Shown piece after piece: positions 26,775-34,537 of a DNA stretch of 64,000 nt (positions within the stretch are counted from its first letter, which is position 1; every line of letters starts with the position of its first letter). The DNA lies in NCBI RefSeq assembly GCF_035825295.1, contig NZ_JAYMGI010000002.1, positions 1,521,001 to 1,585,000 of the forward strand, written 5' to 3'. The DNA comes from Actinacidiphila sp. DG2A-62 (GTDB lineage: Bacteria > Actinomycetota > Actinomycetes > Streptomycetales > Streptomycetaceae). The notes under the pieces were generated by a model, which saw only the letters and a program-made list of their open reading frames with translations, had not been told where the DNA came from and did no database searches. A program made the translations under genes and the position numbers.

Positions 26775-27041
26775 GTCAGCGCGGCGCGGGCGGCGCGCGG
26801 GCCGCCCGCAGGGCGAGACGGACGGCCCCGGCGGCCGGAGCGGGCCGGAGCGGCGGGCCGGGAGCAGCGGTCCGGAGCGGTGGTCCACAGTGGCAATCCG
26901 GACGGACACGCCGCGGGCCGGACGCGCGCGGCCCCGGCGGCGGGAACGTGCGGTCCGCCGCACGTGACCTTCGTCACGCGCGGAGACCCCCCGCTCACCG
27001 TCCGAAGCGCGAAATGTTCCGCGCGGGGCGTACGCGCTCGC

Positions 27042-27047
27042 GATAAT
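27042..27047 (+). promoter_or_regulatory. -10 hexamer of the nucleotidyltransferase gene (leaderless)
   Basis: GATAAT, one base from the ideal TATAAT, ends 7 bases before the ATG; no Shine-Dalgarno is present. Confidence 0.5.
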
Positions 27048-27054
27048 CGCCCCC

Positions 27055-27774
27055 ATGCGCGAATCTCCTGGGACCGAGGAACGCGGGCACGCACTGGTCA
27101 GGGACCACACCGTGTACACCTGCGTGACGGGCTCGCGCGCCTTCGGGCTGGCGACGGAGGGCAGCGACACCGACCGCCGCGGGGTGTTCGTCGCGCCCAC
27201 CCCGCTGTACTGGCGGTTCGACAAGCCGCCCACCCATGTCACCGGCCCGCTCGACGAGCAGTTCTCCTGGGAGGTCGAGCGGTTCTGCACGCTGGCGCTG
27301 CGCGCCAACCCCACTGTGCTGGAGTGCCTGCACTCGCCGCTGGTGGAATACGCCGACGCGGTCGGCCGCGAGCTGCTGGCGCTGCGCGGGGCGTTCCTGT
27401 CCCGCCGGGCCGAGGCGAGCTTCCGCGGCTACGCGGCGCAGCAGCTCAGCCGGCTGGAGGCGACCGTCAGGGCGCAGGGCGAGCCGCGCTGGAAGCACGC
27501 GATGCACCTGGTGCGGCTGCTGATCAGCTGCCGCGACCTGCTGCGCACCGGGCGGCTGGAGATCGGCGTGGGCGAGCACCGGGAGGCGCTGCTGGCGGTC
27601 CGGCGCGGCGAGCGCGGCTGGGACGCGGTGCGCGCGTGGATGCGGACGCTGCACGAGGAGATCGACGCGGCCCTCCCCCGCAGCCCGCTGCCCGAGGAGC
27701 CGGACCGGGCCCGGGTCGAGGACTTCCTGATCCGGGTCCGCGGCCTGACCGCGGCGGCCCCTCGCCCGGCCTGA
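27055..27774 (+). CDS. Predicted nucleotidyltransferase (YcgL/COG3541 type)
   Basis: A 239-residue protein whose N-terminus carries the polymerase-beta nucleotidyltransferase signature GSRAFGLATEGSDTDRRG (GSxxxG...SDxD). Conserved blocks further on include FSWEVERFCTLALRANPTVLECLHSP and KHAMHLVRLLISCRDLL. The substrate is unknown; relatives are called DNA polymerase beta superfamily proteins, and some are linked to antitoxin- or tRNA-type chemistry. The leaderless promoter at 27042 fixes the start. It is divergent from tyrA. Confidence 0.83.
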   Translation: MRESPGTEERGHALVRDHTVYTCVTGSRAFGLATEGSDTDRRGVFVAPTPLYWRFDKPPTHVTGPLDEQFSWEVERFCTLALRANPTVLECLHSPLVEYADAVGRELLALRGAFLSRRAEASFRGYAAQQLSRLEATVRAQGEPRWKHAMHLVRLLISCRDLLRTGRLEIGVGEHREALLAVRRGERGWDAVRAWMRTLHEEIDAALPRSPLPEEPDRARVEDFLIRVRGLTAAAPRPA

Positions 27775-27881
27775 CGAAGCCGGGCCGACCCGAGCAGCGT
27801 GGGGCCGACCGGGACGCGCCGAAAGCACCGACCGCCCGGTCGCGCCGCCCGCGCCCCCGCCCGCGCCCACGCCCGCACCCG

Positions 27882-29096
27882 CTACAGCTCGACCTCGCGC
27901 ATCAGCATGCCCACCTCGGTGTTGGTCAGCCGGCGCAGCCAGCCGGACTTCTGGTCGCCCAGCGGGATCGGGCCGAAGCTGGTGCGGACCAGCCGGTCGA
28001 CCGGGAAGCCCGCCTCGGCGAGCATCCGCCGCACGATGTGCTTGCGCCCCTCGTGCAGGGTCACCTCGACCAGGTAGTTCTTGCCGGTGTTCTGCACGAT
28101 CCGGAAGTGGTCGGCGCGGGCCCAGCCGTCCTCCAGCTCGATGCCGCTCTTCAGCTGCTTGCCGAGGTCGCGCGGCAGCGGGCCCTGGATGGCGGCGAGG
28201 TAGGTCTTCTGCACGCCGTAGCGCGGGTGGGTGAGGCGGTGGGCCAGCTCGCCGTGGTTGGTGAGCAGGATCAGGCCCTCGGTCTCGGTGTCCAGCCGCC
28301 CGACGTGGAAGAGCCGGGTCTCGCGGTTGGTGACGTAGTCGCCGAGGCACTGCCGCCCGTCCGGGTCCTCCATCGTGGAGACCACGCCGGCCTTGTCGAG
28401 CGCGAAGAACAGGTACGACTGCGTGGCCACGGTCAGCCCGTCGACCTTGACCTCGTCGTGGTCGGGGTCGACCCGCAGGCCCTGCTCGGTGACGATCCGG
28501 CCGTTGACCTCGACGCGCCGCTGCTCGATCAGCTCCTCGCAGGCGCGGCGCGAGCCCATGCCGGCCCTGGCCAGCACCTTCTGCAGCCGCTCGCCGTCCT
28601 GGTCGGCGCCGGCGCCGGCCTTGCGGGCGTGCCGCTCGCGGTTGCGCTCCTCGATCTTGGCGTCCAGCTCGCGCGGCCTGGCCGGGGTCGAGGGACGACC
28701 GCGGCCGCCCCTGCCGGTGCCGGTGGGCCGGCTGCCGGGCTTGGGGCCGCCGGCGGACTTGGTGCGAGGCATGCCGCCGGGCTTGTTGGCGCCGGACTGG
28801 CCGGTGCCGCCGACATCGTAGCGGCGCTCCTCGGGGCGCGGCTTGGCGGGCCGCCTCGGGGCCTCGCCCGCGCGTCCGGCGTCGCCGCGGCGCTCGGTCC
28901 CGCGGCCGGCGTCGCCGCGGCCCGCCTCACCGCGGCGCTCGCCGCCGCGGCGGTCGCCCGCCCCGCCGCCGCGCCGCTCCGGGCCGCCGGCCGGCCGCGC
29001 GGGGCCCGCGCCCCGCCGCTCGGAGCCGCGGCGGTCGCCGCCGCCGCCGCTCCGGGCGTTCCGGTCGCCGCCGCTGTTCCTGTCGCTGCTTCGCAT
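27882..29096 (-). CDS. RsuA/RluB-family rRNA pseudouridine synthase
   Basis: A 404-residue protein. The first about 165 residues are a disordered Arg/Gly/Glu tract (units like GERRGEAGRGDAGRG). An S4 RNA-binding domain (about 165-225, RLQKVLARAGMGSRRACEELI) precedes the catalytic domain, with the active Asp in GRLDTETEGLILLT. RluB-type enzymes modify U2605 of 23S rRNA; the mycobacterial orthologue in the same scpB-cmk context is called RluB. ATG with GGAA 6 bases upstream. Upstream ATGs would read through a tandem repeat (29132-29158) and are unlikely. Confidence 0.9.
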   Translation of the reverse strand: MRSSDRNSGGDRNARSGGGGDRRGSERRGAGPARPAGGPERRGGGAGDRRGGERRGEAGRGDAGRGTERRGDAGRAGEAPRRPAKPRPEERRYDVGGTGQSGANKPGGMPRTKSAGGPKPGSRPTGTGRGGRGRPSTPARPRELDAKIEERNRERHARKAGAGADQDGERLQKVLARAGMGSRRACEELIEQRRVEVNGRIVTEQGLRVDPDHDEVKVDGLTVATQSYLFFALDKAGVVSTMEDPDGRQCLGDYVTNRETRLFHVGRLDTETEGLILLTNHGELAHRLTHPRYGVQKTYLAAIQGPLPRDLGKQLKSGIELEDGWARADHFRIVQNTGKNYLVEVTLHEGRKHIVRRMLAEAGFPVDRLVRTSFGPIPLGDQKSGWLRRLTNTEVGMLMREVEL

Positions 29097-29131
29097 CAAG
29101 GTTCCGTAATCGAGGGGTCGAAAGTACGAGG

Positions 29132-29158
29132 TGTACGTGGTGTACGTGGTGTACGTGG
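29132..29158. repeat. Three 9-base tandem repeats TGTACGTGG
   Basis: Three exact copies, flanked by a degenerate copy on each side (AGTACGAGG; TGCGTGATT). They occupy the 83-base gap between scpB and the pseudouridine synthase gene. Confidence 0.85.
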
Positions 29159-29179
29159 TGCGTGATTCGGTCGGCACGG

Positions 29180-29863
29180 TCACGGCGTGGTCGCCGGACC
29201 GGTCGGCGGTTCGTCGTCCGGGGCGTCCGGGTCGAAGGACGGCAGGCCCTCCTGGGACTCCGCCTCGACCGCGTCCGCCTCCGGCAGGAACGGGGCGAGC
29301 TCCGGCAGCTCGTCGAGGCTGCGCAGGCCCATGCGTTCCAGGAAGTAGTTCGTCGTCCTGTACAGGATCGCACCTGTCTCGGGTTCCGTCCCACCCTCCT
29401 CGACCAGTCCCCGCTGGAGCAGCGTCCGCATCACGCCGTCGCAGTTGACGCCGCGCACCGCGGAGACCCGCGAGCGGCTGACCGGCTGGCGGTAGGCGAC
29501 CACCGCGAGGGTCTCCAGGGCGGCCTGGGTGAGCCGGGCGTGCTGCCCGTCCAGCACGAACCGCTCGACCGCGGGGGCGTAGGCGGGCCGGGTGTAGAAC
29601 CGCCAGCCGCCGGCCACCAGCCGCAGGTCGAAGCCGCGGCCCTCGCGGGTGTAGTCGTCGGACAGCTCGCGCAGCGCCTTGCCGACCGCCCGGCGCGGCC
29701 GGTCCAGCATCTTCGCCAACTGCTCCTCGGTGACCGGCTCGTCGACGACCATCAGCACCGCTTCGAGGGCGGGCTTCAGGTCGAGTTCGGCGACGGCGCC
29801 GGCGGCGGCGCCGTCGACGGAGTCCCCGTCCGGCAGCACCGGCGCCTCGGCGCGGTCCGTCAT
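29180..29863 (-). CDS. scpB: Chromosome segregation protein ScpB
   Basis: A 227-residue kleisin-associated protein with two winged-helix domains (about 27-100 and 105-175; AALETLAVVAYRQPVSRSRV is the family core). It works with ScpA and SMC to compact and segregate the chromosome. Its ATG overlaps the scpA stop codon (ATGA), so the two are co-translated. Confidence 0.95.
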   Translation of the reverse strand: MTDRAEAPVLPDGDSVDGAAAGAVAELDLKPALEAVLMVVDEPVTEEQLAKMLDRPRRAVGKALRELSDDYTREGRGFDLRLVAGGWRFYTRPAYAPAVERFVLDGQHARLTQAALETLAVVAYRQPVSRSRVSAVRGVNCDGVMRTLLQRGLVEEGGTEPETGAILYRTTNYFLERMGLRSLDELPELAPFLPEADAVEAESQEGLPSFDPDAPDDEPPTGPATTP

Positions 29864-30954
29864 GGCTGCTCTCCTTTCGTCGCGGCCTCCTGGTCGAACT
29901 CGTCGGTCACCAGCGGCAGGCCGGCGTCCTGCTCGTCGCCGGTCCAGCGGACCTGGAGCGCGCCCAGCGCCTCCTCCTGCTCCAGGGCGACCGCGCGTTC
30001 GCGGTAGAGCTCCAGCAGCGCCAGGAAGCGGGCCACGACGGTCAGGGTGTCCGAGGCGTCCGCGGTCAGGTCGCGGAAGCTGGCCGCGCCCACCGCGCGC
30101 AGTATGGCGATCACGCGCTCGGCCTGCTCCCGGACGCTGACCAGCGGGGCGTGGATGTGGTCGACGTAGACCTGCGGCTTGGGCTTGGGCTGCATGGCCT
30201 TGACGGCGAGCTGGGCGAAGCGCTCCGGACCGACGCTCAGCACGACCTCGGGCAGCAGTTCGGCGTGCTGGGGCTCCAGGCCGACGGTCCGCGGGTGGCG
30301 CAGCGCCTCGTGCTCCAGCCGCTCGGCGAAGATCGCGGCGATCTGCTTGTACGCGCGGTACTGCAGCAGCCGGGCGAAGAGCAGGTCGCGGGCTTCCAGC
30401 AAAGCGAGGTCGGCCTCGTCCTCGACCTCCGCGGCGGGCAGCAGCCGGGCCGCCTTCAGGTCCAGCAGGGTGGCGGCGACCACCAGGAACTCGGTCGTCT
30501 GGTCCAGGTCCCAGTCCGGGCCCATGGCGTGGATGTACGCCATGAACTCGTTGGTGACCTTGGACAGCGCGACCTCGGTGACGTCCAGTTTGTGCTTGGA
30601 GATCAGCTGGAGCAGCAGGTCGAACGGCCCCTCGAAGTTCGCCAGCCGCACGGTGAACTTCCCGCTGTCGGCCTCCGGCTCCCCGTCCGCACCCTCCACC
30701 GCCGGCACCGCCACGGGCGCGGGCTCGCTCTCCCGTGCGGGCTCCGGCTCACGTACGGACTCGCCCTCCCGTACGGACTCCGGCTCACGTACGGACTCGG
30801 GCTCCGGCTCGGACAGCAGCACGGCCACCGGCTCCGGGCGCTCGCGCGGCGCGGCCTCCGGCTCGGGCCAGGACACGCCGGGGCCGCCGCCGAGGCGGCG
30901 GCGTGGGCGTTCCGACTCCGGGTCGGAGGGGTCGGCCGAGGGGGTGGCAGGCAT
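29860..30954 (-). CDS. scpA: Segregation and condensation protein ScpA
   Basis: A 364-residue kleisin. The N-terminal SMC-binding part is FTVRLANFEGPFDLLLQLI (about 102-120) with KLDVTEVALSKVT; the C-terminal winged helix is VSVREQAERVIAIL...FLALLELYRERAVAL. The first 95 residues are an actinobacterial extension with Glu/Pro/Ser repeats (SVREPE type, from TACGGACTC repeats in DNA). The ATG chosen lacks a good Shine-Dalgarno; an in-frame ATG at 31008 is an alternative. Confidence 0.92.
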   Translation of the reverse strand: MPATPSADPSDPESERPRRRLGGGPGVSWPEPEAAPRERPEPVAVLLSEPEPESVREPESVREGESVREPEPARESEPAPVAVPAVEGADGEPEADSGKFTVRLANFEGPFDLLLQLISKHKLDVTEVALSKVTNEFMAYIHAMGPDWDLDQTTEFLVVAATLLDLKAARLLPAAEVEDEADLALLEARDLLFARLLQYRAYKQIAAIFAERLEHEALRHPRTVGLEPQHAELLPEVVLSVGPERFAQLAVKAMQPKPKPQVYVDHIHAPLVSVREQAERVIAILRAVGAASFRDLTADASDTLTVVARFLALLELYRERAVALEQEEALGALQVRWTGDEQDAGLPLVTDEFDQEAATKGEQP

Positions 30955-31047
30955 CGCGGTCCAAGGTGCGGGGTCAAAGGTGCAGGCTACCTCCCCGCCG
31001 GCGGGCACGCCCCGGACACGGCCGGGAGCGCGGGGGCACGACCGCGG

Positions 31048-31788
31048 TCAGCGTCCGCGCAGCCGGCGGACGAGGATGCTGGCGTCGCCGCGCGACTCCA
31101 GGTCGGCGAGCACGACGGCGACCGCCTCGCGGACGATCCGGCCGCGGTCGATGGCCAGTCCGTGCTCGCCGCGCAGCACCAGCCGGGCGTGCTCCAGGTC
31201 CATCAGCTCCTCGGCGGAGACGTAGACGGTGATCTTCTCGTCGTGGCGCTCGCGTCCGCTGGGCCTGCGGTTCTGGCGGGCCGCCTTGCGCCGGGCGGCC
31301 TGCGGCTGCTGGCCGGCGCCGCCGGCCGGCGGCACGTTGTTCTGCTGCGCGGGGACCTGGGGGGTGACGGTGGCGGTCATGGTCGGCGGCGCGGCGGACG
31401 CGCTGATCGGCCGACGGGTGGGCGGGCCGGCCGCCGCGCCGGAGACGGCGCCGCCGTCCCGTACGCCGTCCCGGCCGTGCGGTGCGCCGCCGCCGTCGCG
31501 GCCGGTGTGCTCCGCGCCTTCGCCGTCCTGGCGGCCGGGGCCCTGGTGCTGTCCCTGGGACGGCCCCTGCGGACGCCCCTGGGAGGGGTCCTCGCCCTGG
31601 GGCGGCGCCTGGTTCCGCGACCCCGGCTCCCGGCTGTCGTCCTCGGGTTCGTCGGTGACCGGCCGCAGCCGCGGGTCGCCCGGCGTCGCGGGCTGCGCCT
31701 CGCCACCGGTGTGCTGCCGCGGCTGCGGTGCCTGCAGCGCGGCGCCCCCGGTGGTCCGGAACAGCTCGTCGGCGCCCGGCAGACTCAC
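31048..31788 (-). CDS. ParA-partner-like protein with C-terminal ribbon-helix-helix
   Basis: A 246-residue protein starting VSLPGADELFRTTGGAALQ. Residues about 25-175 are Pro/Gln/Gly-rich and disordered. The C-terminal about 65 residues (EKITVYVSAEELMDLEHARL... IVREAVAVVLADLESRG) look like a ribbon-helix-helix DNA-binding fold. The GTG start overlaps the parA stop codon by four bases. Position and fold suggest a DNA-binding partner of the upstream ParA, used in place of ParB; this role is inferred. Confidence 0.8.
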   Translation of the reverse strand: MSLPGADELFRTTGGAALQAPQPRQHTGGEAQPATPGDPRLRPVTDEPEDDSREPGSRNQAPPQGEDPSQGRPQGPSQGQHQGPGRQDGEGAEHTGRDGGGAPHGRDGVRDGGAVSGAAAGPPTRRPISASAAPPTMTATVTPQVPAQQNNVPPAGGAGQQPQAARRKAARQNRRPSGRERHDEKITVYVSAEELMDLEHARLVLRGEHGLAIDRGRIVREAVAVVLADLESRGDASILVRRLRGR

Positions 31789-32876
31789 TCGGCGTGGCAC
31801 CGGGCGAGCACCTCCCTGGCGAGTTGGCGGTAGGCGGCGGCGCCGACGGAGTTGGACGCGTAGGTGGTGATCGGCTCGCCGGCCACGGTGGTCTCGGGGA
31901 AGCGCACGGTGCGCCCGATGACGGTGTGGAAGACGTGGTCGTCGAACGCCTCGACCACGCGGGCGAGCACCTCGCGGCTGTGCACGGTGCGCGAGTCGTA
32001 CATCGTGGCGAGGATGCCGTCGAGTTCGAGTTCGGGGTTGAGCCGCTCGCGGACCTTCTCGATGGTCTCGGTGAGCAGCGCGACGCCGCGCAGCGCGAAG
32101 AACTCGCACTCCAGCGGGACGATGACCGAGTGCGCGGCGGTGAGGGCGTTGACCGTGAGCAGGCCGAGCGAGGGCTGGCAGTCGATCACGATGTAGTCGT
32201 AGTCGGCCATCAGCGGCTTCAGGGCGCGCTGCAGCGCGGACTCCCGGGCCACCTCGCTGACCAGCTGGACCTCGGCGGCCGACAGGTCGATGTTGCTGGG
32301 CAGCAGGTCCATGCCGGGCACGGCGGTCTTCAGCAGCACCTCGTCCGCCGCCAGCCCGCGCTCCATCAGCAGGTTGTAGACGGTGATGTCGAGTTCCATC
32401 GGGTTCACCCCGAGGCCCACCGAGAGCGCGCCCTGCGGGTCGAAGTCGACCAGCAGCACCCGGCGCCCGTACTCGGCGAGCGCGGCGCCCAGGTTGATGG
32501 TCGAGGTGGTCTTGCCGACGCCGCCCTTCTGGTTGCACATCGCGATGATCTTCGCGGGGCCGTGGTCGGTCAGCGGGTTGGGGATCGGGAAGTACGGCAG
32601 CGGGCGGCCGGTGGGGCCGACGCGCTCGCGGCGCTGGCGGGCCGCGTCGGGCGCCAGGGTGGCCGCGTACTCGGGGTCCGGCTCGTACTCCGCGTCCGGG
32701 TCGTAGAACTGGCCGTCCTGCAGGTCGTTGTCGTCGTTGTAGGGCGCCATGGCGTAAGCGGTATGCGTCTCTGTGGTCGTCGTCTCGGCTCGGCGGGACT
32801 CGAAGGTACGGACCGCGACGGAACCGACGGTCATTCCTGGTTGACCACCCCCGGGAGCAAATGTCGACTCATTCAC
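31785..32876 (-). CDS. ParA/Soj-family ATPase
   Basis: A 363-residue Walker-type ATPase. The deviant Walker A is KGGVGKTT (117-124), the Walker A' DFDPQG and the switch region IDCQPSLGLLTVNAL are intact. The N-terminal about 105 residues are a polar extension ending in an acidic YDPDAEYEPDPEYAATL stretch. GTG start (VNESTFAPGG) is chosen because a perfect AAGGAGG lies upstream (about 11 bases), whereas the inner ATGs lack one. It lies upstream of scpA/scpB, as in mycobacteria (Rv1708-Rv1710 region), and is not the oriC-linked ParA. It probably positions the chromosome or another cargo. Confidence 0.9.
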   Translation of the reverse strand: MNESTFAPGGGQPGMTVGSVAVRTFESRRAETTTTETHTAYAMAPYNDDNDLQDGQFYDPDAEYEPDPEYAATLAPDAARQRRERVGPTGRPLPYFPIPNPLTDHGPAKIIAMCNQKGGVGKTTSTINLGAALAEYGRRVLLVDFDPQGALSVGLGVNPMELDITVYNLLMERGLAADEVLLKTAVPGMDLLPSNIDLSAAEVQLVSEVARESALQRALKPLMADYDYIVIDCQPSLGLLTVNALTAAHSVIVPLECEFFALRGVALLTETIEKVRERLNPELELDGILATMYDSRTVHSREVLARVVEAFDDHVFHTVIGRTVRFPETTVAGEPITTYASNSVGAAAYRQLAREVLARCHAE

Positions 32877-32947
32877 AAGTCGTCTTACCTCCTTGGTGAC
32901 CAGGAAACTTCTAGACAGGTCAGCGTGACTACAGTCGATGTTTCGTG

Positions 32948-32977
32948 ACTCTATGGCGTGTCGGTGGTTCACAGCAA
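32948..32977 (-). promoter_or_regulatory. Promoter of the parA-scpAB operon
   Basis: TTGCTG (32972-32977), an 18-base spacer and TAGAGT (32948-32953) on the minus strand, giving a leader of about 65 bases before the parA GTG. Confidence 0.45.
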
Positions 32978-33045
32978 CACAATCCGCGTGACACGGCCCG
33001 ATGTGTCGGCAACCGAACACCCTTCTGTCAAGGGCGTAACGAGGC

Positions 33046-33094
33046 GCACGGCCGGGTCGTGTGCATGTTCGCATGCACCAAGACCCGGCCGTGC
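33046..33094 (-). terminator. Compound hairpin downstream of ald
   Basis: A 13-base perfect outer stem (GCACGGCCGGGTC / GACCCGGCCGTGC) encloses an inner 7-base stem GTGCATG / CATGCAC closed by a four-base loop. It lies 61 bases past the ald stop codon and before the parA promoter, and should end the ald transcript. Confidence 0.75.
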
Positions 33095-33154
33095 CCGGCG
33101 AGTTGGGGAGGACGCGGGGCCGGCCCGGCACGCGCCGCCGGTCCGGCCGGGCGA

Positions 33155-34279
33155 TCAGCCCAGCAAGGTGTGCAGGTCGGCGGCGGGCAGCCCGTGCGCC
33201 TCGGCCACCGGACCGTAAACGACCTGGCCCTCATGGGTGTTGAGGCCGAGGGCGAGGGCGGCGTCGCGGCGCAGCGCGTCCCGCCAGCCGCGGTCGGCGA
33301 GTTCGACGATGTACGGCAGCGTGGCGTTGGTCAGCGCGTAGGTGGAGGTGTTGGGCACCGCGCCGGGCATGTTGGCCACGCAGTAGAACACCGAGTCGTG
33401 CACGGTGAAGGTCGGTTCGGCGTGCGTGGTGGGGCGCGAGTCCTCGAAGCAGCCGCCCTGGTCGATGGCGATGTCGACGAGCACCGAGCCGGGCTTCATC
33501 CGGGACACCATCTCGTTGGTGACCAGCTTGGGGGCCTTCGCGCCGGGGATCAGCACCGCGCCGATCACCAGGTCCGCGCCGAGCACCGCCTGCTCCAGGG
33601 CGTAGGCGTTGGACGCCAGGGTCTGCACGCGGTTGCCGAACACCTTGTCGGCCTCGCGGAGTTTGTTGACGTCCTTGTCCAACAGCGTGACGTGGAAGCC
33701 GAGTCCGAGCGCGATGGTCGCGGCGTGCCAGCCGGAGACGCCGGCGCCGATGACCACCGCGGTGCCGGCCAGCACGCCGGGCACCCCGCCGGGCAGCACG
33801 CCGCGGCCGCCGGCCGAGCGCATCAGGTGGTAGGCGCCGACCTGCGGGGCGAGCCGGCCCGCCACCTCGGACATCGGTGCGAGCAGCGGCAGTTGGCGCT
33901 GGGCGGTCTCCACCGTCTCGTACGCGATGGCGGTGGTGCCGGACTCCAGCAGCGCGTCGGTGCACTCGCGGGACGCGGCCAGGTGCAGGTAGGTGAAGAG
34001 GGTCTGGTCCTTGCGCAGCCGGTGGTACTCCTCGGCGATCGGCTCCTTGACCTTGAGCAGCAGGTCGGCGGTGGCCCAGACCTCGTCCGCGGTGTCCAGG
34101 ACGGCGGCGCCCGCGGAGACGTACTCCTCGTCGGGGATCGACGAGCCGGCGCCCGCGCCCTGCTCGACGACGACCTGGTGTCCGTTGCGGACGAGCTCGT
34201 GCACGCCGGCCGGGGTGATGGCCACGCGGAACTCGTTGTTCTTGACCTCGCGGGGGATGCCCACCTTCACGTCGATCAC
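33155..34279 (-). CDS. ald: Alanine dehydrogenase
   Basis: A 374-residue NAD-dependent enzyme for reversible pyruvate amination. The opening KVGIPREVKNNEFRVAITPAG is the family signature; catalytic Lys78 (KVKEP) and His99 (TYLHLA) are present; the NAD fold has GAGVSGWHA. GTG start (VIDVKVG) with AAGGA just upstream; a GTG 9 bases in (VKVGIP) is the alternative. A long leader of about 115 bases precedes it from the promoter at 34402-34429. Confidence 0.95.
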   Translation of the reverse strand: MIDVKVGIPREVKNNEFRVAITPAGVHELVRNGHQVVVEQGAGAGSSIPDEEYVSAGAAVLDTADEVWATADLLLKVKEPIAEEYHRLRKDQTLFTYLHLAASRECTDALLESGTTAIAYETVETAQRQLPLLAPMSEVAGRLAPQVGAYHLMRSAGGRGVLPGGVPGVLAGTAVVIGAGVSGWHAATIALGLGFHVTLLDKDVNKLREADKVFGNRVQTLASNAYALEQAVLGADLVIGAVLIPGAKAPKLVTNEMVSRMKPGSVLVDIAIDQGGCFEDSRPTTHAEPTFTVHDSVFYCVANMPGAVPNTSTYALTNATLPYIVELADRGWRDALRRDAALALGLNTHEGQVVYGPVAEAHGLPAADLHTLLG

Positions 34280-34401
34280 GGTCCTTGCGCTCAGGGGTTC
34301 GGGGAATACGGAGGGGTCTGCGGACACGCCGGCAGAACGTCCGGACATGGCCTGGGATGGCATGACACGTCGGGACGTGACCGCGTTGGGGCGGCGAAGC
34401 C

Positions 34402-34429
34402 AGTCTAGTGAAGGGAAGGCCGCTGTCCA
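34402..34429 (-). promoter_or_regulatory. Candidate ald promoter
   Basis: TGGACA (34424-34429), a 16-base spacer and TAGACT (34402-34407) on the minus strand. An AATTTGTAAGG element just upstream (34431-34441) is AT-rich and could bind a regulator such as an Lrp-type protein; this is only a guess. Confidence 0.4.
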
Positions 34430-34509
34430 GCCTTACAAATTGGTGAGTTCGGCGGCGGGGATTGGCATTTTCGTAGGCTGGATCGCCGAGAGGGCACGTC
34501 AGAGGTAGC

Positions 34510-34537
34510 GCGCCGGGGCCGTCGGGAGGGCCGGCGC
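34510..34537 (-). terminator. Hairpin at the stop codon of the STAND/TPR gene
   Basis: GCGCCGG / CCGGCGC (7-base perfect stem, further GGCC pairing possible inside) immediately follows the stop codon and separates the gene from the ald promoter. Confidence 0.5.

Noticed and set aside
32877..33045. A parS site near parA
   Set aside because: No sequence close to GTTTCACGTGAAAC was found; the gap holds only the parA promoter and a small CCCTT/AAGGG hairpin.
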